Below, piece by piece: positions 46,330 through 56,318 of a stretch of 64,000 nucleotides of DNA. This stretch comes from Campylobacter concisus (GTDB taxonomy: Bacteria; Campylobacterota; Campylobacteria; Campylobacterales; Campylobacteraceae). The notes under the pieces were generated by a model. The model had not been told where the DNA came from, did no database searches, and saw nothing but the letters and a program-made list of their open reading frames with translations. Numbering within the stretch: the first letter of the stretch is position 1; the number at the start of each line of letters is the position of its first letter. Where the stretch lies: assembly GCF_902460845.1 (NCBI RefSeq), contig NZ_CABPVS010000002.1:124001-188000 (forward strand), written 5' to 3'. The position numbers and the translations under genes were made by a program.

Positions 46330-46926
46330 TTATTTTGTCTCATAAATTTTTGCCAGATCTTCTTTCATTTTTGTGACTTTTATACCACCAAGATAGTATT
46401 TTACCCCGTATTGTCCGCTATCTACGTCTGTTAAAATTTGATATTCGCCATTTTTTATCACGACCTTAAAAGGTAGTGCGATCTCGTGTTTGTATTCGAT
46501 GTCTCTTACGATTTGCTCGGCAAGTCTGTCATTTATCTTTTGATCGTTTGTTATGAAATAATAGGCGTTAAATTTTTGCATAAATTCGTGCAAAACATAC
46601 TCATTTGTGACATTTTCAAAGTGAGTTAGTCCAATTAGTGTAAATTTATCTTTGTTTTCAAGCTGATATTTTGTAAGCTCAGCTGCCTCTTTTTGACAAG
46701 GCGGGCAAAATGTACCAAAAATATCGATCATTAAAACCTTATTTTCATCATTTTTGATAGCAAAGCCGTGATCTTTTCTAACTAAAGTAAGCTCCTTGCC
46801 GCTCACATCTACGAGCTTCACCTCTTCATTTGGACTAAATTCTTTAAAATTTGCACTGCTACTCTCATCATCACCGCACCCAAAAAAAGCAAATAAAGCG
46901 ATTATTAAAACAAGCAAATTTTTCAT
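46330..46926 (-). CDS. TlpA-family thioredoxin-like lipoprotein
   Basis: The 198-aa protein has a signal peptide with lipobox FFGC (cysteine 17) and a thioredoxin fold with active-site CPPC (C74, C77) in FGTFCPPCQKEA. It probably reduces periplasmic disulfides, possibly supporting cytochrome c biogenesis, though no such gene is adjacent. It is the last gene of the uvrD-smpB run, 8 bp after smpB. The Campylobacter gene order truB-csrA-ispE-smpB-tlpA is preserved. Confidence 0.88.
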   Translation of the reverse strand: MKNLLVLIIALFAFFGCGDDESSSANFKEFSPNEEVKLVDVSGKELTLVRKDHGFAIKNDENKVLMIDIFGTFCPPCQKEAAELTKYQLENKDKFTLIGLTHFENVTNEYVLHEFMQKFNAYYFITNDQKINDRLAEQIVRDIEYKHEIALPFKVVIKNGEYQILTDVDSGQYGVKYYLGGIKVTKMKEDLAKIYETK

Positions 46927-46934
46927 CTTATCCC

Positions 46935-47390
46935 TTAAACATATCTTTTTATGGCAGCTCTTGCCTCTTTGTCTGCCTCGCGTCTTTTTAAAGTCTCGCG
47001 CTTGTCGTGTAAATTTTTACCTTTTGCAAGAGCTAGTCTTGCTTTTACGATGTTTTTATCGCTTAGATAAAGTGCCAAAATAACTAGTGCTAGTCCATCT
47101 TGCGAGACTTGACCAAAAATTTTATCAATCTGCTTTCTATGCATCAAAAGTTTTCTAGCTGCTCGCTCATTTGGACGAAATGCGCTGTGTGTAGTCTCAA
47201 GATAGCTGATATGGGCGTTTAGTAAGAAAAGCTCGCCCTTTATGACACGCACAAAGCTATCTTTTAAATTTGCCCTGCCAGCCCTTAGTGCTTTGACCTC
47301 GCTGCCTTTTAGTACAATACCAGCCTCGAAGGTCTCAAGTATGCTAAAGTCATGCAAAGCTTTCTTGTTTTTTGCTAGATCTTTTATCAA
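46935..47390 (-). CDS. smpB: SsrA-binding protein SmpB
   Basis: SmpB carries tmRNA to stalled ribosomes. The 151-aa protein has the fold markers [39 protein letters not shown], and the conserved C-terminal [20 protein letters not shown]. The tmRNA gene is not in this window. Confidence 0.96.
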   Translation of the reverse strand: MIKDLAKNKKALHDFSILETFEAGIVLKGSEVKALRAGRANLKDSFVRVIKGELFLLNAHISYLETTHSAFRPNERAARKLLMHRKQIDKIFGQVSQDGLALVILALYLSDKNIVKARLALAKGKNLHDKRETLKRREADKEARAAIKRYV

Positions 47391-47401
47391 AATTTTACCT
47401 T

Positions 47402-48145
47402 TTAATTTACACTAAATACACTACTGCCACTGCCACTTAGAAATTTATCTCTAAACTCATTCATCTGTGGATAGAGGTTAAAACATGGCGCAAAAAGATC
47501 GTTTAACTCCCCATTTTTATAAATTTCAAGTAGCTTTTTGCTCTTTAAATTTTGCATCTTTTTTGCAACATTAACGTCTATATATTGTAAGAAATTGCTT
47601 CTAAATTCTTGATAAACCATAGGTGTAGAGCAAAAAACATTTGGTGTGAAAATATTTAAATTTGGTACTTCATCGTCAAATTCTTCTATGATCTCGCCTA
47701 TGCCGCTCACATTTGCTGCCTTGTAGCCACTCACAAAAAAAGCTACATCTGCGCCAATATTGGCAGCGATTTGCATTAGCTTTTCACGTTTTATATTTAA
47801 ATTTAGCTCGTCATTTACCATAAGTAAAAAGGTGGCGGCGTTTGAACTGCCTCCTCCTAGACCAGCACCTATTGGGATTTGTTTGTTGATGATGATTTTA
47901 TGAGAGCTAAAAAACTCATCTAGCTCGTTTAAAAAGCCAGCTTTTTTTAGCTCGTCTATCGCTTTTTGGATGATGTTTTCTTTTATCTCTTTGTTGTTGC
48001 ATTCGATAGTAAAAGAATTTGACTTTTCAAAATAAATTTCATCAAAAAGCTGCTCACAGAGGATAAAGCGCGATAAAATTTCGTGGTAGCTGCCTCTAGT
48101 GCCAACTATCTTTAAAAATATATTTATCTTTGCAAAGCTTTTCAT
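47402..48145 (-). CDS. ispE: 4-diphosphocytidyl-2-C-methyl-D-erythritol kinase
   Basis: IspE phosphorylates CDP-methylerythritol in the MEP isoprenoid pathway. The 247-aa GHMP kinase has the glycine loop [18 protein letters not shown] (about 95) and the C-terminal SGSGSSVF loop. It is shorter than the E. coli enzyme, as usual for Campylobacter. It overlaps csrA by 4 nt. Confidence 0.94.
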   Translation of the reverse strand: MKSFAKINIFLKIVGTRGSYHEILSRFILCEQLFDEIYFEKSNSFTIECNNKEIKENIIQKAIDELKKAGFLNELDEFFSSHKIIINKQIPIGAGLGGGSSNAATFLLMVNDELNLNIKREKLMQIAANIGADVAFFVSGYKAANVSGIGEIIEEFDDEVPNLNIFTPNVFCSTPMVYQEFRSNFLQYIDVNVAKKMQNLKSKKLLEIYKNGELNDLFAPCFNLYPQMNEFRDKFLSGSGSSVFSVN

Positions 48146-48372
48146 TTCTCGATTTTTTTAGCTAGCTCATGAATATCGGCTTCACTTGCAGTTTTTGTGG
48201 CATGGATATTTTCGTTTTTGATATCGTTTGCTAGTTCGCTTCTTAGTATCATTGTGTTTCGTGGCGCTTCGATACCGAGTTTAACAGTATTTTTTGAAAT
48301 ATTTACTATGACAACTTTTATGTCATTTCCTATTAAAATTTCTTCATTTTCTTTTCTTGCTAGGATTAACAT
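48142..48372 (-). CDS. csrA: Carbon storage regulator CsrA
   Basis: CsrA binds GGA-containing mRNA leaders and in Campylobacter controls flagellin translation together with FliW. The 76-aa protein begins MLILARKENEEILIG, contains KLGIEAPRN, and has the longer C-terminal tail of this lineage. It overlaps truB by 7 nt and ispE by 4 nt, so its level is tied to both through translational coupling. Confidence 0.95.
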   Translation of the reverse strand: MLILARKENEEILIGNDIKVVIVNISKNTVKLGIEAPRNTMILRSELANDIKNENIHATKTASEADIHELAKKIEK

Positions 48373-49187
48373 TTTTCAACCTTATTTAGAGTGTAATTTA
48401 TAGTATCATCCGTGATTTGGATTACGCTCATAAATTTATCATAATTTAGCAAATAAATTCCTTGCTTCTGTGTTTCAAAATCGTTAATTTTTAATTTCTT
48501 ACCATCAAGAATATCATTTATGTCCCCAAAGTATGTATTATTCTGAATGTTTAAAAAATCACAAATATTCAAAAATTTTTCATTTTCGTAGCAAAATTTG
48601 CCTTCACTTATCCTTTTTAATGAGCTTAAAGTTACATTATAACCAAGCTTTTTTCCAAAAATTTCTGCATACGAACGGATATAACTTCCTTCGCTTACGC
48701 TTAGACGAATGGTTAAAAATGGGTGAGAATAGTTTAAAATTTGGCTATCAAAAATTTCCATCGTTTCTGTCTTTAGCTCAAATTCTTCGCCGTTTCTAGC
48801 TAGCTTGTAGGCTCTTGTACCATTTACGTGCTTGGCGCTAAATTTTGGCGGGATGTAGCTTATCTTGCCGGTTAACTCATCTCTAATGGCTTCAAGTTTT
48901 TCTAAATTTAGCTCTTTTACATTTGAAATTTCAGTGATATTTTCATTATCCATGCTTGGACTACTAGCACCTAGCCAGATCGTAGCTTCATAGATTTTTA
49001 GACTTTTGTCTAAAAATCTAAAAAATTTCGTATACGAGCCAAAAGCGACTATTAGGCAGCCGCTAGCAAATGGATCAAGTGTGCCTGAAAATCCAGCTTT
49101 TTTAACGCCGTATTTTCTCTTTAATCGCCCTAAAAAGTGGTTTGAGCTCATGCCAGCTGGCTTATTTGCCACGAAGATGGCGTTCAT
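48366..49187 (-). CDS. truB: tRNA pseudouridine-55 synthase TruB
   Basis: TruB makes Psi55 in the T-loop of tRNAs. The 273-aa protein has the catalytic Asp in GFSGTLDPFASGCLIV and the KxxxVxGxRAY-like region. It lacks an extended PUA domain at the C-terminus but carries a short replacement. It overlaps uvrD by 4 nt. Confidence 0.94.
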   Translation of the reverse strand: MNAIFVANKPAGMSSNHFLGRLKRKYGVKKAGFSGTLDPFASGCLIVAFGSYTKFFRFLDKSLKIYEATIWLGASSPSMDNENITEISNVKELNLEKLEAIRDELTGKISYIPPKFSAKHVNGTRAYKLARNGEEFELKTETMEIFDSQILNYSHPFLTIRLSVSEGSYIRSYAEIFGKKLGYNVTLSSLKRISEGKFCYENEKFLNICDFLNIQNNTYFGDINDILDGKKLKINDFETQKQGIYLLNYDKFMSVIQITDDTINYTLNKVEKC

Positions 49188-51253
49188 ACGGCCTTTTCCA
49201 CGAAGCTTGACATGATCTCTCTTACGTTGCCACCAAAATTTATAGTGAGCTTAAACTCTTTTTTGATCTTACTAACCGCACTCACCCTACCGATACCAAA
49301 AATTTTATGCTTAACCAAGTCGCCTTTTTTAAATTCATTACTCTTTTCGATGACTAGCGAGCCATGCGTGATACCGCTCTCACTTAAAAATCTACTCTTA
49401 TTTAGCCTCGTGCGCTGACCCTTGTAAAAGCGCGAATTTGCAAAGCTTAGACTAAGTGTCTTTTTAGCTCTTGTGATCGCCACGTATGCAAGTCTGCGTT
49501 CTTCTTCGATGTCGCTGCCATCGCCGATGAGTGGAAAAAATCCCTCTTCAAGACCGATAACAAAAAGGTGCTCAAATTCAAGCCCCTTGCTCGCATGCAC
49601 GCTCATAATGCTAATAGCCTCGTCACTGATGCCGTCTTGCTCGCTTGTTAGCGTGATCTCGTTTAGAAATTCCTCTAGATCAAAGCTTGGATTTTGCTTG
49701 ATCTGATCTTTTAAAACAGCGTAAAACTCGTCGATGTTCGCCGCTCTTTCAGCACCATCTGGTAAGCTCTCGTAGTATTTTTTCACGCCAAATTTAGCTT
49801 CAAATTTATCTATTAGGTCAAAAACCGAGCTGCTTTCTTGAAGCTCTTTTAGGCTGTTCGCAAACTCAACAAGTGCCGATTTCACCTTTTTACTAAAGGC
49901 TTCGTCGTTATCAGAGATATTTGAGATCGCCTCGTAAATGGAAATTTTACCCTCAAATGCCATTTTTTCAAGCTTATCAAGGCTCACTTTACCTAGTCCT
50001 CGTTTTGGGCGGTTTATGATGCGCCTTATTGAAAAATCATCGTTTGGATTATTTATAAGCCTTAGGTAGCTTATGATATCTTTGATCTCGGCTCGTTCGT
50101 AAAATTTTACGCCGCCGACCATTTTATAAGCGATCTGCTCTTTATTTAGCCCATCTTCAAGCGAGCGAGAGAGCGCATTTATGCGGTATAAGATCGCGAT
50201 ATCTTTTGCTTGCACGCCTTTGCTTAAAAGCTCTTTTATGCATTTTGCGATCTTACCAGCCTCGACGCTCTCATCAAAGCTCTCTATCAAATTTACGGCC
50301 TCGCCTTCGCCTTTTGTGCCCACAAGCTTCTTGCCAAGGCGGTTGCGGTTATGATCTATCAGCTCATTTGCGGCTTTTAGTATCGCCTCGCTCGATCGGT
50401 AGTTTTTCTCAAGTCTAATGATCTTTACATCTTTAAACTGATCTTTGAAATTTAAGATATTATCGATCTTTGCACCGCGCCAGCCGTAGATACTTTGGTC
50501 ATCATCGCCCACGACGCAGATGTTTTCGTGGCATAGACAGAGCTTTTTTAGCAGTTTATACTGAAGGTCGTTTGTGTCTTGATACTCATCGACCATTATG
50601 TATTTGTAGCGGTTTGAAATTTCTCTAGCAAGATCTTCGTTTTCGTCTAAAATTTTATAAGTAAGCCCTAGCAGATCGTCAAAATCAACAAGATTATTTG
50701 TTTTGAGATAATCTTCATATTTTTCATAAATTTGTGCTGCTTGTTTGTAAAAGTTATCCTTGCTTTTATCAAATGAAGAGAAATTTGCGTTTTTATGGAC
50801 CTCTTCGACGCTTAAAAGTGAGTTTTTGTAGTTTGAAATTTCGCTTGACAAAATCGCCGTGGCAACTGGACTTTCAAAGCTTTTGATGATGCGCTTTTTA
50901 TCGTCTGTGTCGATTATGACGAAGTTGTTTTTTCTACCAAGTTTTTCTATGTAGAGTTTTAAAAACAAAAGTCCAAATTTATGAAATGTGCAAAGTAGCG
51001 GCGAATAGTTTTTACCGCTTTGGCTTAGCATCGCCATAGCTCTACTACGCATCTCGTTGGCGGCTTTGTTTGTAAAAGTAAGAGTTAGTGTATTTGCTGC
51101 GTCTATACCGACCTCGCCGATAAGGTAGGCAAGCCTAGTCGTGATCGTCTTTGTCTTGCCACTGCCAGCACCTGCAAGTATGAGCATCGGGCCATCTATG
51201 TGGGTGGCTGCTTCGCGCTGGGCTTCGTTTAAATTTGATAGTAATTTTTCCAT
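49184..51253 (-). CDS. uvrD: UvrD/PcrA-type 3'-5' DNA helicase
   Basis: The 689-aa superfamily 1 helicase acts in repair and replication-fork clearing. Walker A AGAGSGKTKTI lies at 27-37, motif II VDEYQDTND, motif III GDDDQSIYGWRGA, and motif VI region MSVHASKGLEFEHLFV. I start at ATG 51253 (MEKLLSNLNEAQREA), since the 12 upstream codons from a TTG are lysine-rich and not family-like. It leads the truB-csrA run. Confidence 0.94.
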   Translation of the reverse strand: MEKLLSNLNEAQREAATHIDGPMLILAGAGSGKTKTITTRLAYLIGEVGIDAANTLTLTFTNKAANEMRSRAMAMLSQSGKNYSPLLCTFHKFGLLFLKLYIEKLGRKNNFVIIDTDDKKRIIKSFESPVATAILSSEISNYKNSLLSVEEVHKNANFSSFDKSKDNFYKQAAQIYEKYEDYLKTNNLVDFDDLLGLTYKILDENEDLAREISNRYKYIMVDEYQDTNDLQYKLLKKLCLCHENICVVGDDDQSIYGWRGAKIDNILNFKDQFKDVKIIRLEKNYRSSEAILKAANELIDHNRNRLGKKLVGTKGEGEAVNLIESFDESVEAGKIAKCIKELLSKGVQAKDIAILYRINALSRSLEDGLNKEQIAYKMVGGVKFYERAEIKDIISYLRLINNPNDDFSIRRIINRPKRGLGKVSLDKLEKMAFEGKISIYEAISNISDNDEAFSKKVKSALVEFANSLKELQESSSVFDLIDKFEAKFGVKKYYESLPDGAERAANIDEFYAVLKDQIKQNPSFDLEEFLNEITLTSEQDGISDEAISIMSVHASKGLEFEHLFVIGLEEGFFPLIGDGSDIEEERRLAYVAITRAKKTLSLSFANSRFYKGQRTRLNKSRFLSESGITHGSLVIEKSNEFKKGDLVKHKIFGIGRVSAVSKIKKEFKLTINFGGNVREIMSSFVEKAV

Positions 51254-51304
51254 TTTTCGCTTTTTAAATTTTCTTTTGATTTTAACCAAAAATGCTTAAA
51301 ATTA

Positions 51305-51754
51305 CTATTTTTTCTTAAATATATCTTTATTTTTAGGATTTTGTAAAAAGACTGAAACCGATTTTTTTGTGTGGTCTGCTTGCTTCTCTTTTGGCTTATG
51401 AATAGAAAAATTTACAAGGATCGGGCTATTTTCAACCAAAATTTGAACCACTGCACCGAGCGGAAAGGAGACCACAGAGGCAAAATTTTCACTACCAAAG
51501 CCGGCCTCAAAGCTAAGCTCATCTTGCGTTAGTTTCGCACTCTCAAGCGTATAGCCACCAAGTGAAAACATAATGACTGGCATATTAAAGCTGCTGCTTA
51601 TCTCATCTGGCAAGCTAGGCTCAAAGCTAACTAGCGGTAAATTTGCCATAACTGAGAAATTTAGCCCCTTTTCAAGCAAAAAATCAATGCACTCATAGAC
51701 GTGCATCTTCATCAAAAGCGCAAATTTCTCATCATCTAAAATTTCGTCTAACAT
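51305..51754 (-). CDS. Putative SspB-like protein, 149 aa
   Basis: The chain has a helical start (MHVYECIDFLLEKGLNFSVM), two strands (PVIMFSLGGYTLESAKLTQ) and ELSFEAGFGSENFASVVSFP followed by LGAVVQILVENSP. This order resembles the stringent-starvation protein B core, where 'neisFnARFgGv...vpv.aVlaIyarEng' follows 'ivLnlsp.At..L.l'. The lysine-rich C-terminus resembles the flexible ClpX-binding tail. SspB delivers ssrA-tagged proteins to ClpXP. It lies one base upstream of pepF's neighbour region in the same direction. Similarity is judged by eye. Confidence 0.6.
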   Translation of the reverse strand: MLDEILDDEKFALLMKMHVYECIDFLLEKGLNFSVMANLPLVSFEPSLPDEISSSFNMPVIMFSLGGYTLESAKLTQDELSFEAGFGSENFASVVSFPLGAVVQILVENSPILVNFSIHKPKEKQADHTKKSVSVFLQNPKNKDIFKKK

Positions 51755-51755
51755 C

Positions 51756-53477
51756 TTAATCCTTTGAAATTTCTAAAAACTCATCTACTAGCTTTTTGAC
51801 CTCGTTTATGCCGATCTGCCAGAAATTTTTATCATCGATATTAAAGCCAAATTTACCCACAAGCTCCCTTGGGCTGAGGCTCCCACCAAGGCTCAAAAAC
51901 TCGGTGTAAATTTCAACGAAATTTTTGCATTTGCCGCTTTTATAAAGCCCAAAAAGTGCAAGCACAAGAAGCTGCGCGTAAGAGTAGGCGTAGCAGTAAA
52001 ATGGCGTGTGGATGAAGTGTGGGATGTAGCTCCACCAAATTTTGTAGTAGTCATTTAGTGTGACGCTTTTGCCAAACATCTTTTTGTTTTCTCTTAGCCA
52101 AATTTTATTTAGCTCATCTAGGCTGATCTCGCCCTCATGTGCGTGCACGGCTCGCTCAAATGTGGTGAAATTTATCTGACGGTAAAGCGTGGCAAACATA
52201 TCCTCGATCTTGCCAGCAAGCAGTGAAATTTTCTCTTTTTTGCTAAGGCCATCTTTGACGTGGTCAAAAACTAGCATCTCGCAAAAGACCGAAGCCGTCT
52301 CAGCCGTGGTTAGTGGTGTGTCTGAATTTAAGTAGTTTACGTTATATGAGAGCTTTTGATGCACGGCATGGCCAAGCTCGTGGGCAAGCGTGAAAAGGTC
52401 TCTTCGTTGATTGGTGTGATTTAGCAAAACATAAGGGTGAGTGTCGCTTGATCCTGAGTGAGAAAACGCCCCACCTCGCTTGTTTGGTGCTGGATAAACA
52501 TCGATCCAGCCGTCATTAAAGGCACTTTTTGCTATCTCGCCAAATTTAGGTGAAAACGCCCCAAACGCCTTTAAAACTATCTTTTTGCACTCATCAAATT
52601 TATACTCGCCCTCGCTGCTAAGAGGCGCGTATCTATCGTAGTCATAAAGCTTTTTAAGGCCTAAAATTTCTCTTTTTCGCTCATAAAATTTAGCAACTAA
52701 ATCAAAATTTTTCTCAGTTACAGCAATTAGCGAATCAACGCTTTTTTTAGTGATTTGATTTTCAAGGTGTCTTGGCTCTTCAGGAAGCTTGAAATTTCTA
52801 AGCTCGCAGCTGGTTTTTAGATCAGTTTTTATCATATTATATATGTAGCCAAGAAGGTGCTGGTGCTTGCTAAGCTCGTTTGAAAGGCTTTTGGCGGCTA
52901 GTTTTCGCACGTTTTGGTCGCTCTCATGAAGCTTGGCTAAAATTTCCTCTTCGTTTAAAAGTTCGCCTTTAAATTTAAACCTCATCTTGCTCATGCTCTC
53001 ATCAAAAAGCCTTGAAAAGCCCTCAGCTCTAGTGCTTGCCGTGCGAAGCAGCACTCTTTCTTCAGCAACGCTTAGCTGGTGTGGTTTTGCTTTGGCGAGG
53101 TTGCTTAGATAGTAGCCATATTTTTTAGAGCTTTTTATGATCTCTTCTTGTTTTTTAGGGCTAAACTCATTAAATTTGATTTCAAAAAATATCAAATTTT
53201 CATTTGCTTTTGTCGCTATTTCATCGATCTTTGCGTAAAATGCGCCCTTGCTTGTATCTTTGGCAAAATTTAAAAAAGCGTAAGTCATTACCTTTGAAAT
53301 TTTAGCTATCAAATTTTCATATTCAGAAAATGCCTTTAAAAACTCGTCTGTTTTTAAATTTTCATAAATTTCTAGGTATTTATCTTTAAATTTCTCGCAC
53401 TCTTTTTGTAAATTTAGTGCGTTTTGCTCGCACTCTTTTTCGTTTGCAAAAAGTGCTTTTAGATCCCAAATTTGCAT
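51756..53477 (-). CDS. pepF: Oligoendopeptidase F (M3 family)
   Basis: PepF degrades peptides in the cytoplasm. The 573-aa zinc peptidase has HELGH at about 364-368 in TLAHELGHAVHQKL, and the ETASVFCEMLVF segment supplying the third ligand (Glu). Length is standard for PepF. It is followed 1 bp later by the SspB-like gene, a pairing that suggests protein turnover, and preceded by the sstT terminator. Confidence 0.93.
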   Translation of the reverse strand: MQIWDLKALFANEKECEQNALNLQKECEKFKDKYLEIYENLKTDEFLKAFSEYENLIAKISKVMTYAFLNFAKDTSKGAFYAKIDEIATKANENLIFFEIKFNEFSPKKQEEIIKSSKKYGYYLSNLAKAKPHQLSVAEERVLLRTASTRAEGFSRLFDESMSKMRFKFKGELLNEEEILAKLHESDQNVRKLAAKSLSNELSKHQHLLGYIYNMIKTDLKTSCELRNFKLPEEPRHLENQITKKSVDSLIAVTEKNFDLVAKFYERKREILGLKKLYDYDRYAPLSSEGEYKFDECKKIVLKAFGAFSPKFGEIAKSAFNDGWIDVYPAPNKRGGAFSHSGSSDTHPYVLLNHTNQRRDLFTLAHELGHAVHQKLSYNVNYLNSDTPLTTAETASVFCEMLVFDHVKDGLSKKEKISLLAGKIEDMFATLYRQINFTTFERAVHAHEGEISLDELNKIWLRENKKMFGKSVTLNDYYKIWWSYIPHFIHTPFYCYAYSYAQLLVLALFGLYKSGKCKNFVEIYTEFLSLGGSLSPRELVGKFGFNIDDKNFWQIGINEVKKLVDEFLEISKD

Positions 53478-53526
53478 ATTTATCCTTTAAATTTTTGGGA
53501 CATTTTACAAAAAAATGGATAAAAGT

Positions 53527-53557
53527 AAAATTTCAGCCAAAATTTAGCTGAAATTTT
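53527..53557 (-). terminator. terminator after sstT
   Basis: AAAATTTCAGC and GCTGAAATTTT are perfect 11-bp arms around a 9-nt loop, 7 bp after the sstT stop on the minus strand, followed by a T-rich stretch. Confidence 0.75.
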
Positions 53558-53564
53558 ATGAATG

Positions 53565-54932
53565 TTAGTTTGAAGTCTCTGAGGCTACTGCTGTAAAAAG
53601 AACGTCTGATGAGCTATTTAGCGCAGTTTCAACTGAGTCTTGGATGACACCAATGGTAAAGCCAACTGTGACAAACTGCATAGCGATGTCATTGCTGATA
53701 CCAAAAAGACCGCACGCTAATGGCACTAAAAGAAGTGAGCCGCCAGCCACACCAGATGCGCCGCACGCACCAAGAGCTGAGATGAAGCAAAGAAGTAGCG
53801 CATCGCCAAATGTAACTGTGATAGATGGGATAGAATTTACCGCAGTAAGCGCTAGGATACTAATGGTAACTGCTGCACCGCCCATGTTTATGGTGGCACC
53901 TAGTGGGATCGAGATCGAGTAAAGCTCCTCTTTTAGACCAAGCTTTTTGCAAAGTGCCATATTTACAGGGATATTTGCGGCCGAGCTTCTTGTAAAAAAT
54001 GCTGAAATAGCGCTCTCTTTTAGGCAGATCATGACAAGTGGATAAGGATTTTTTCTAGTTAATACAAAAACCATGGCTGGATAGATGATAAATGCGACAA
54101 CAAGCATTGCTCCAACAAGAACTAAAATCAGTTTTAGATATCCTGCAAGTACTTCAAATCCAGTTTCATGAATGCTAATAGCTACCATACCAAAGATACC
54201 AAACGGAGCTAGTCTAATGATAAATTTAACGATATGAGTCACGCCATCGCTTATGTCTTTAAATACTTTTTTGGTCTCAGCTGTGGAATTTCTAAGTGCT
54301 ATACCACTGCCTACTGCCCAGGTAATGATGCCTATATAGTTGCCATTTGCAAGGGCGTTTATTGGATTTTCGACCATTTTATAAATGAGATCTTTTAAAA
54401 CATTGGTAATTCCCTGAGGCGCTGACATATCAGCACTTGCAAGACCTTTTAAAGAAAGCTCCACTGGGAATAAGAAACTAGCAATAACTGCAACAACGGC
54501 TGCTAAAAATGTACCAATTAGATAGAGTGTAATGATCTTTTGCATACCTTTTGTATGGCCAAAATCTCTTAAAATGATGGATGTTGCCACTAAAACAAAG
54601 ACAAGAATTGGTGCGATAGCTTTTAAAGCGCCTTTAAATAAATCGCCTAAAACTGAAGCTGAAGCTGCAATAGAATTAGCTGAGCTAGCTTTTTCTTTGG
54701 CTTCGTTTAGCTGTGTGGCTTCATCTTGACTAAGGCGAGTTTTTATAACTTCATCTATGCTCAAACCACTCTCGTTTTGAATAGTTTGAATTTTGGCCGA
54801 GATCTTGTTATAAGGAGCTGCTTCGTAGTGTGTGTAAAAGCCAACTAGGGCACCTAGGATGATACCAACTAAAATTTGAACTATCAAATTTCCATCGGCG
54901 TATCTTCTTGCTATGTTTTTAAGCATATTCAT
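53565..54932 (-). CDS. sstT: Serine/threonine:Na+ symporter SstT
   Basis: This DAACS-family transporter imports serine, a preferred carbon source of campylobacters, with sodium. The 455-aa protein has about eight membrane helices, the serine-rich loop [19 protein letters not shown], the NMGGAAVTI motif (segment [17 protein letters not shown]), and [25 protein letters not shown] lies 6 nt before the first ATG (54932). A 30-residue extra region (about 35-75) precedes helix 2. Confidence 0.9.
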   Translation of the reverse strand: MNMLKNIARRYADGNLIVQILVGIILGALVGFYTHYEAAPYNKISAKIQTIQNESGLSIDEVIKTRLSQDEATQLNEAKEKASSANSIAASASVLGDLFKGALKAIAPILVFVLVATSIILRDFGHTKGMQKIITLYLIGTFLAAVVAVIASFLFPVELSLKGLASADMSAPQGITNVLKDLIYKMVENPINALANGNYIGIITWAVGSGIALRNSTAETKKVFKDISDGVTHIVKFIIRLAPFGIFGMVAISIHETGFEVLAGYLKLILVLVGAMLVVAFIIYPAMVFVLTRKNPYPLVMICLKESAISAFFTRSSAANIPVNMALCKKLGLKEELYSISIPLGATINMGGAAVTISILALTAVNSIPSITVTFGDALLLCFISALGACGASGVAGGSLLLVPLACGLFGISNDIAMQFVTVGFTIGVIQDSVETALNSSSDVLFTAVASETSN

Positions 54933-55070
54933 TTGACACCTTAATAAATTAGTTTTTTGTTGATTTTAGCTAAACAATTTTTAAATATAAAGAATTTGAT
55001 AAAGATTAATAAGCTTTTTAAATAGATTTGTTACAATTGCACAAAATTTAGTCAAGAAAAAAGGATGAAA

Positions 55071-56276
55071 ATGTATCTATTTACCTCTGAAGTTGTAAGT
55101 CCAGGTCATCCAGATAAATGTGCTGATATAATCGCTGATAGCATAGTGGATACTATTTTAACACAAGATCCAAATGGTCGTGTTGCAAGTGAAGTCTTTG
55201 TGGCTGGGAAAAATATAGTAATAGGCGGAGAGATAAACTCAAAGGTAAAGCTCTCTTATAAAGACTACGAAAAGATCGTAAAAGATGCTCTTGCACATAT
55301 CGGATATGATGGAAAGAGTAATTTTACAAAAGAGCAGTGCTTGCATCCAGATGATATTGAGGTTAAAGTCTGCCTAAATCAACAAAGCCCAGATATAAAT
55401 CAAGGCGTTGATCAAAGTAGTGGCGAGATCGGAGCAGGTGATCAAGGCATCATGTTTGGCTTTGCAAGCTGCGAAGCGAAAGAATTTATGCCTGCAGCTA
55501 TAACTTATGCAAGAATGCTTTGCGAAAAAGTCTATAAATTTGCCAAGGCAAATCCTGATAGGCTTGGTGTTGATATAAAAACACAAGTTACGATTGATTA
55601 CGGCAGCAAAGATAACTTTGAAAACTGCAAACCTCAAAGCATCCACACTATTGTCGTATCTGCTCCTTGCGTGGAGAGCATGAAGATAGAAGAGCTTCGC
55701 GCACTAATACAAAATTTAATAGACGAAACTGGCCTTCCAAAAGAGCTATATAATAAAGAAAAAACGATCATCTATATAAACCCAACAGGCAGATATGTAA
55801 ATCATAGCTCGCTTCATGATAGCGGCCTAACAGGCAGAAAACTAATCGTTGATAGCTTTGGCGGATATAGCCCAATAGGTGGTGGCGCTCAGTCAAGTAA
55901 GGACTACACAAAGGTTGATCGCAGTGGTCTTTACGCAGCGCGCTGGATAGCTAAAAATATCGTCGCAGCTGGCCTTGCTAAAAAATGTATCGTCCAGATA
56001 AGCTACGCGATCGGCGTTGCAAAGCCAACTTCAGTTAGCGTTGATACCATGGGAACTCATGCAAATGGCGTAAATGACGATATGCTTTCAAATTTTGTAA
56101 GCGAGCACTTTGCTCTAACGCCTCGCTGGATAACAAATAAATTTGGTCTTGATAAACCAAGCAAAGATACCTTTTTATACGCAAAAGTAGCTGCAAAAGG
56201 TCAAGTGGGAAATGCAAAATATCCTTGGGAAAAACTTGATGCAGTCGATACTTTCAAGGCTTTACTAAAAAAATAA
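55071..56276 (+). CDS. metK: S-adenosylmethionine synthase
   Basis: MetK makes SAM from methionine and ATP. The protein has GHPDK near the start, GAGDQGIMFGF, and GGGAQSSKDYTKVDRS. I start at ATG 55071 (MYLFTSEVV, 401 aa) because AAGGA (55061-55065) sits 5 nt before it; the in-frame ATG at 55065 overlaps that RBS. It precedes a bidirectional terminator shared with lnt. Confidence 0.96.
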   Translation: MYLFTSEVVSPGHPDKCADIIADSIVDTILTQDPNGRVASEVFVAGKNIVIGGEINSKVKLSYKDYEKIVKDALAHIGYDGKSNFTKEQCLHPDDIEVKVCLNQQSPDINQGVDQSSGEIGAGDQGIMFGFASCEAKEFMPAAITYARMLCEKVYKFAKANPDRLGVDIKTQVTIDYGSKDNFENCKPQSIHTIVVSAPCVESMKIEELRALIQNLIDETGLPKELYNKEKTIIYINPTGRYVNHSSLHDSGLTGRKLIVDSFGGYSPIGGGAQSSKDYTKVDRSGLYAARWIAKNIVAAGLAKKCIVQISYAIGVAKPTSVSVDTMGTHANGVNDDMLSNFVSEHFALTPRWITNKFGLDKPSKDTFLYAKVAAKGQVGNAKYPWEKLDAVDTFKALLKK

Positions 56277-56281
56277 TCAAA

Positions 56282-56308
56282 AAAGTGGCTTTATCTAAAA
56301 GCCACTTT
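56282..56308. terminator. bidirectional terminator between metK and lnt
   Basis: AAAGTGGCTTT (56282-56292) and AAAGCCACTTT (56298-56308) form a perfect 11-bp stem with a 5-nt loop, with A/T-runs on both sides, between two convergent stops. Confidence 0.85.
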
Positions 56309-56318
56309 AAATTTCTCT

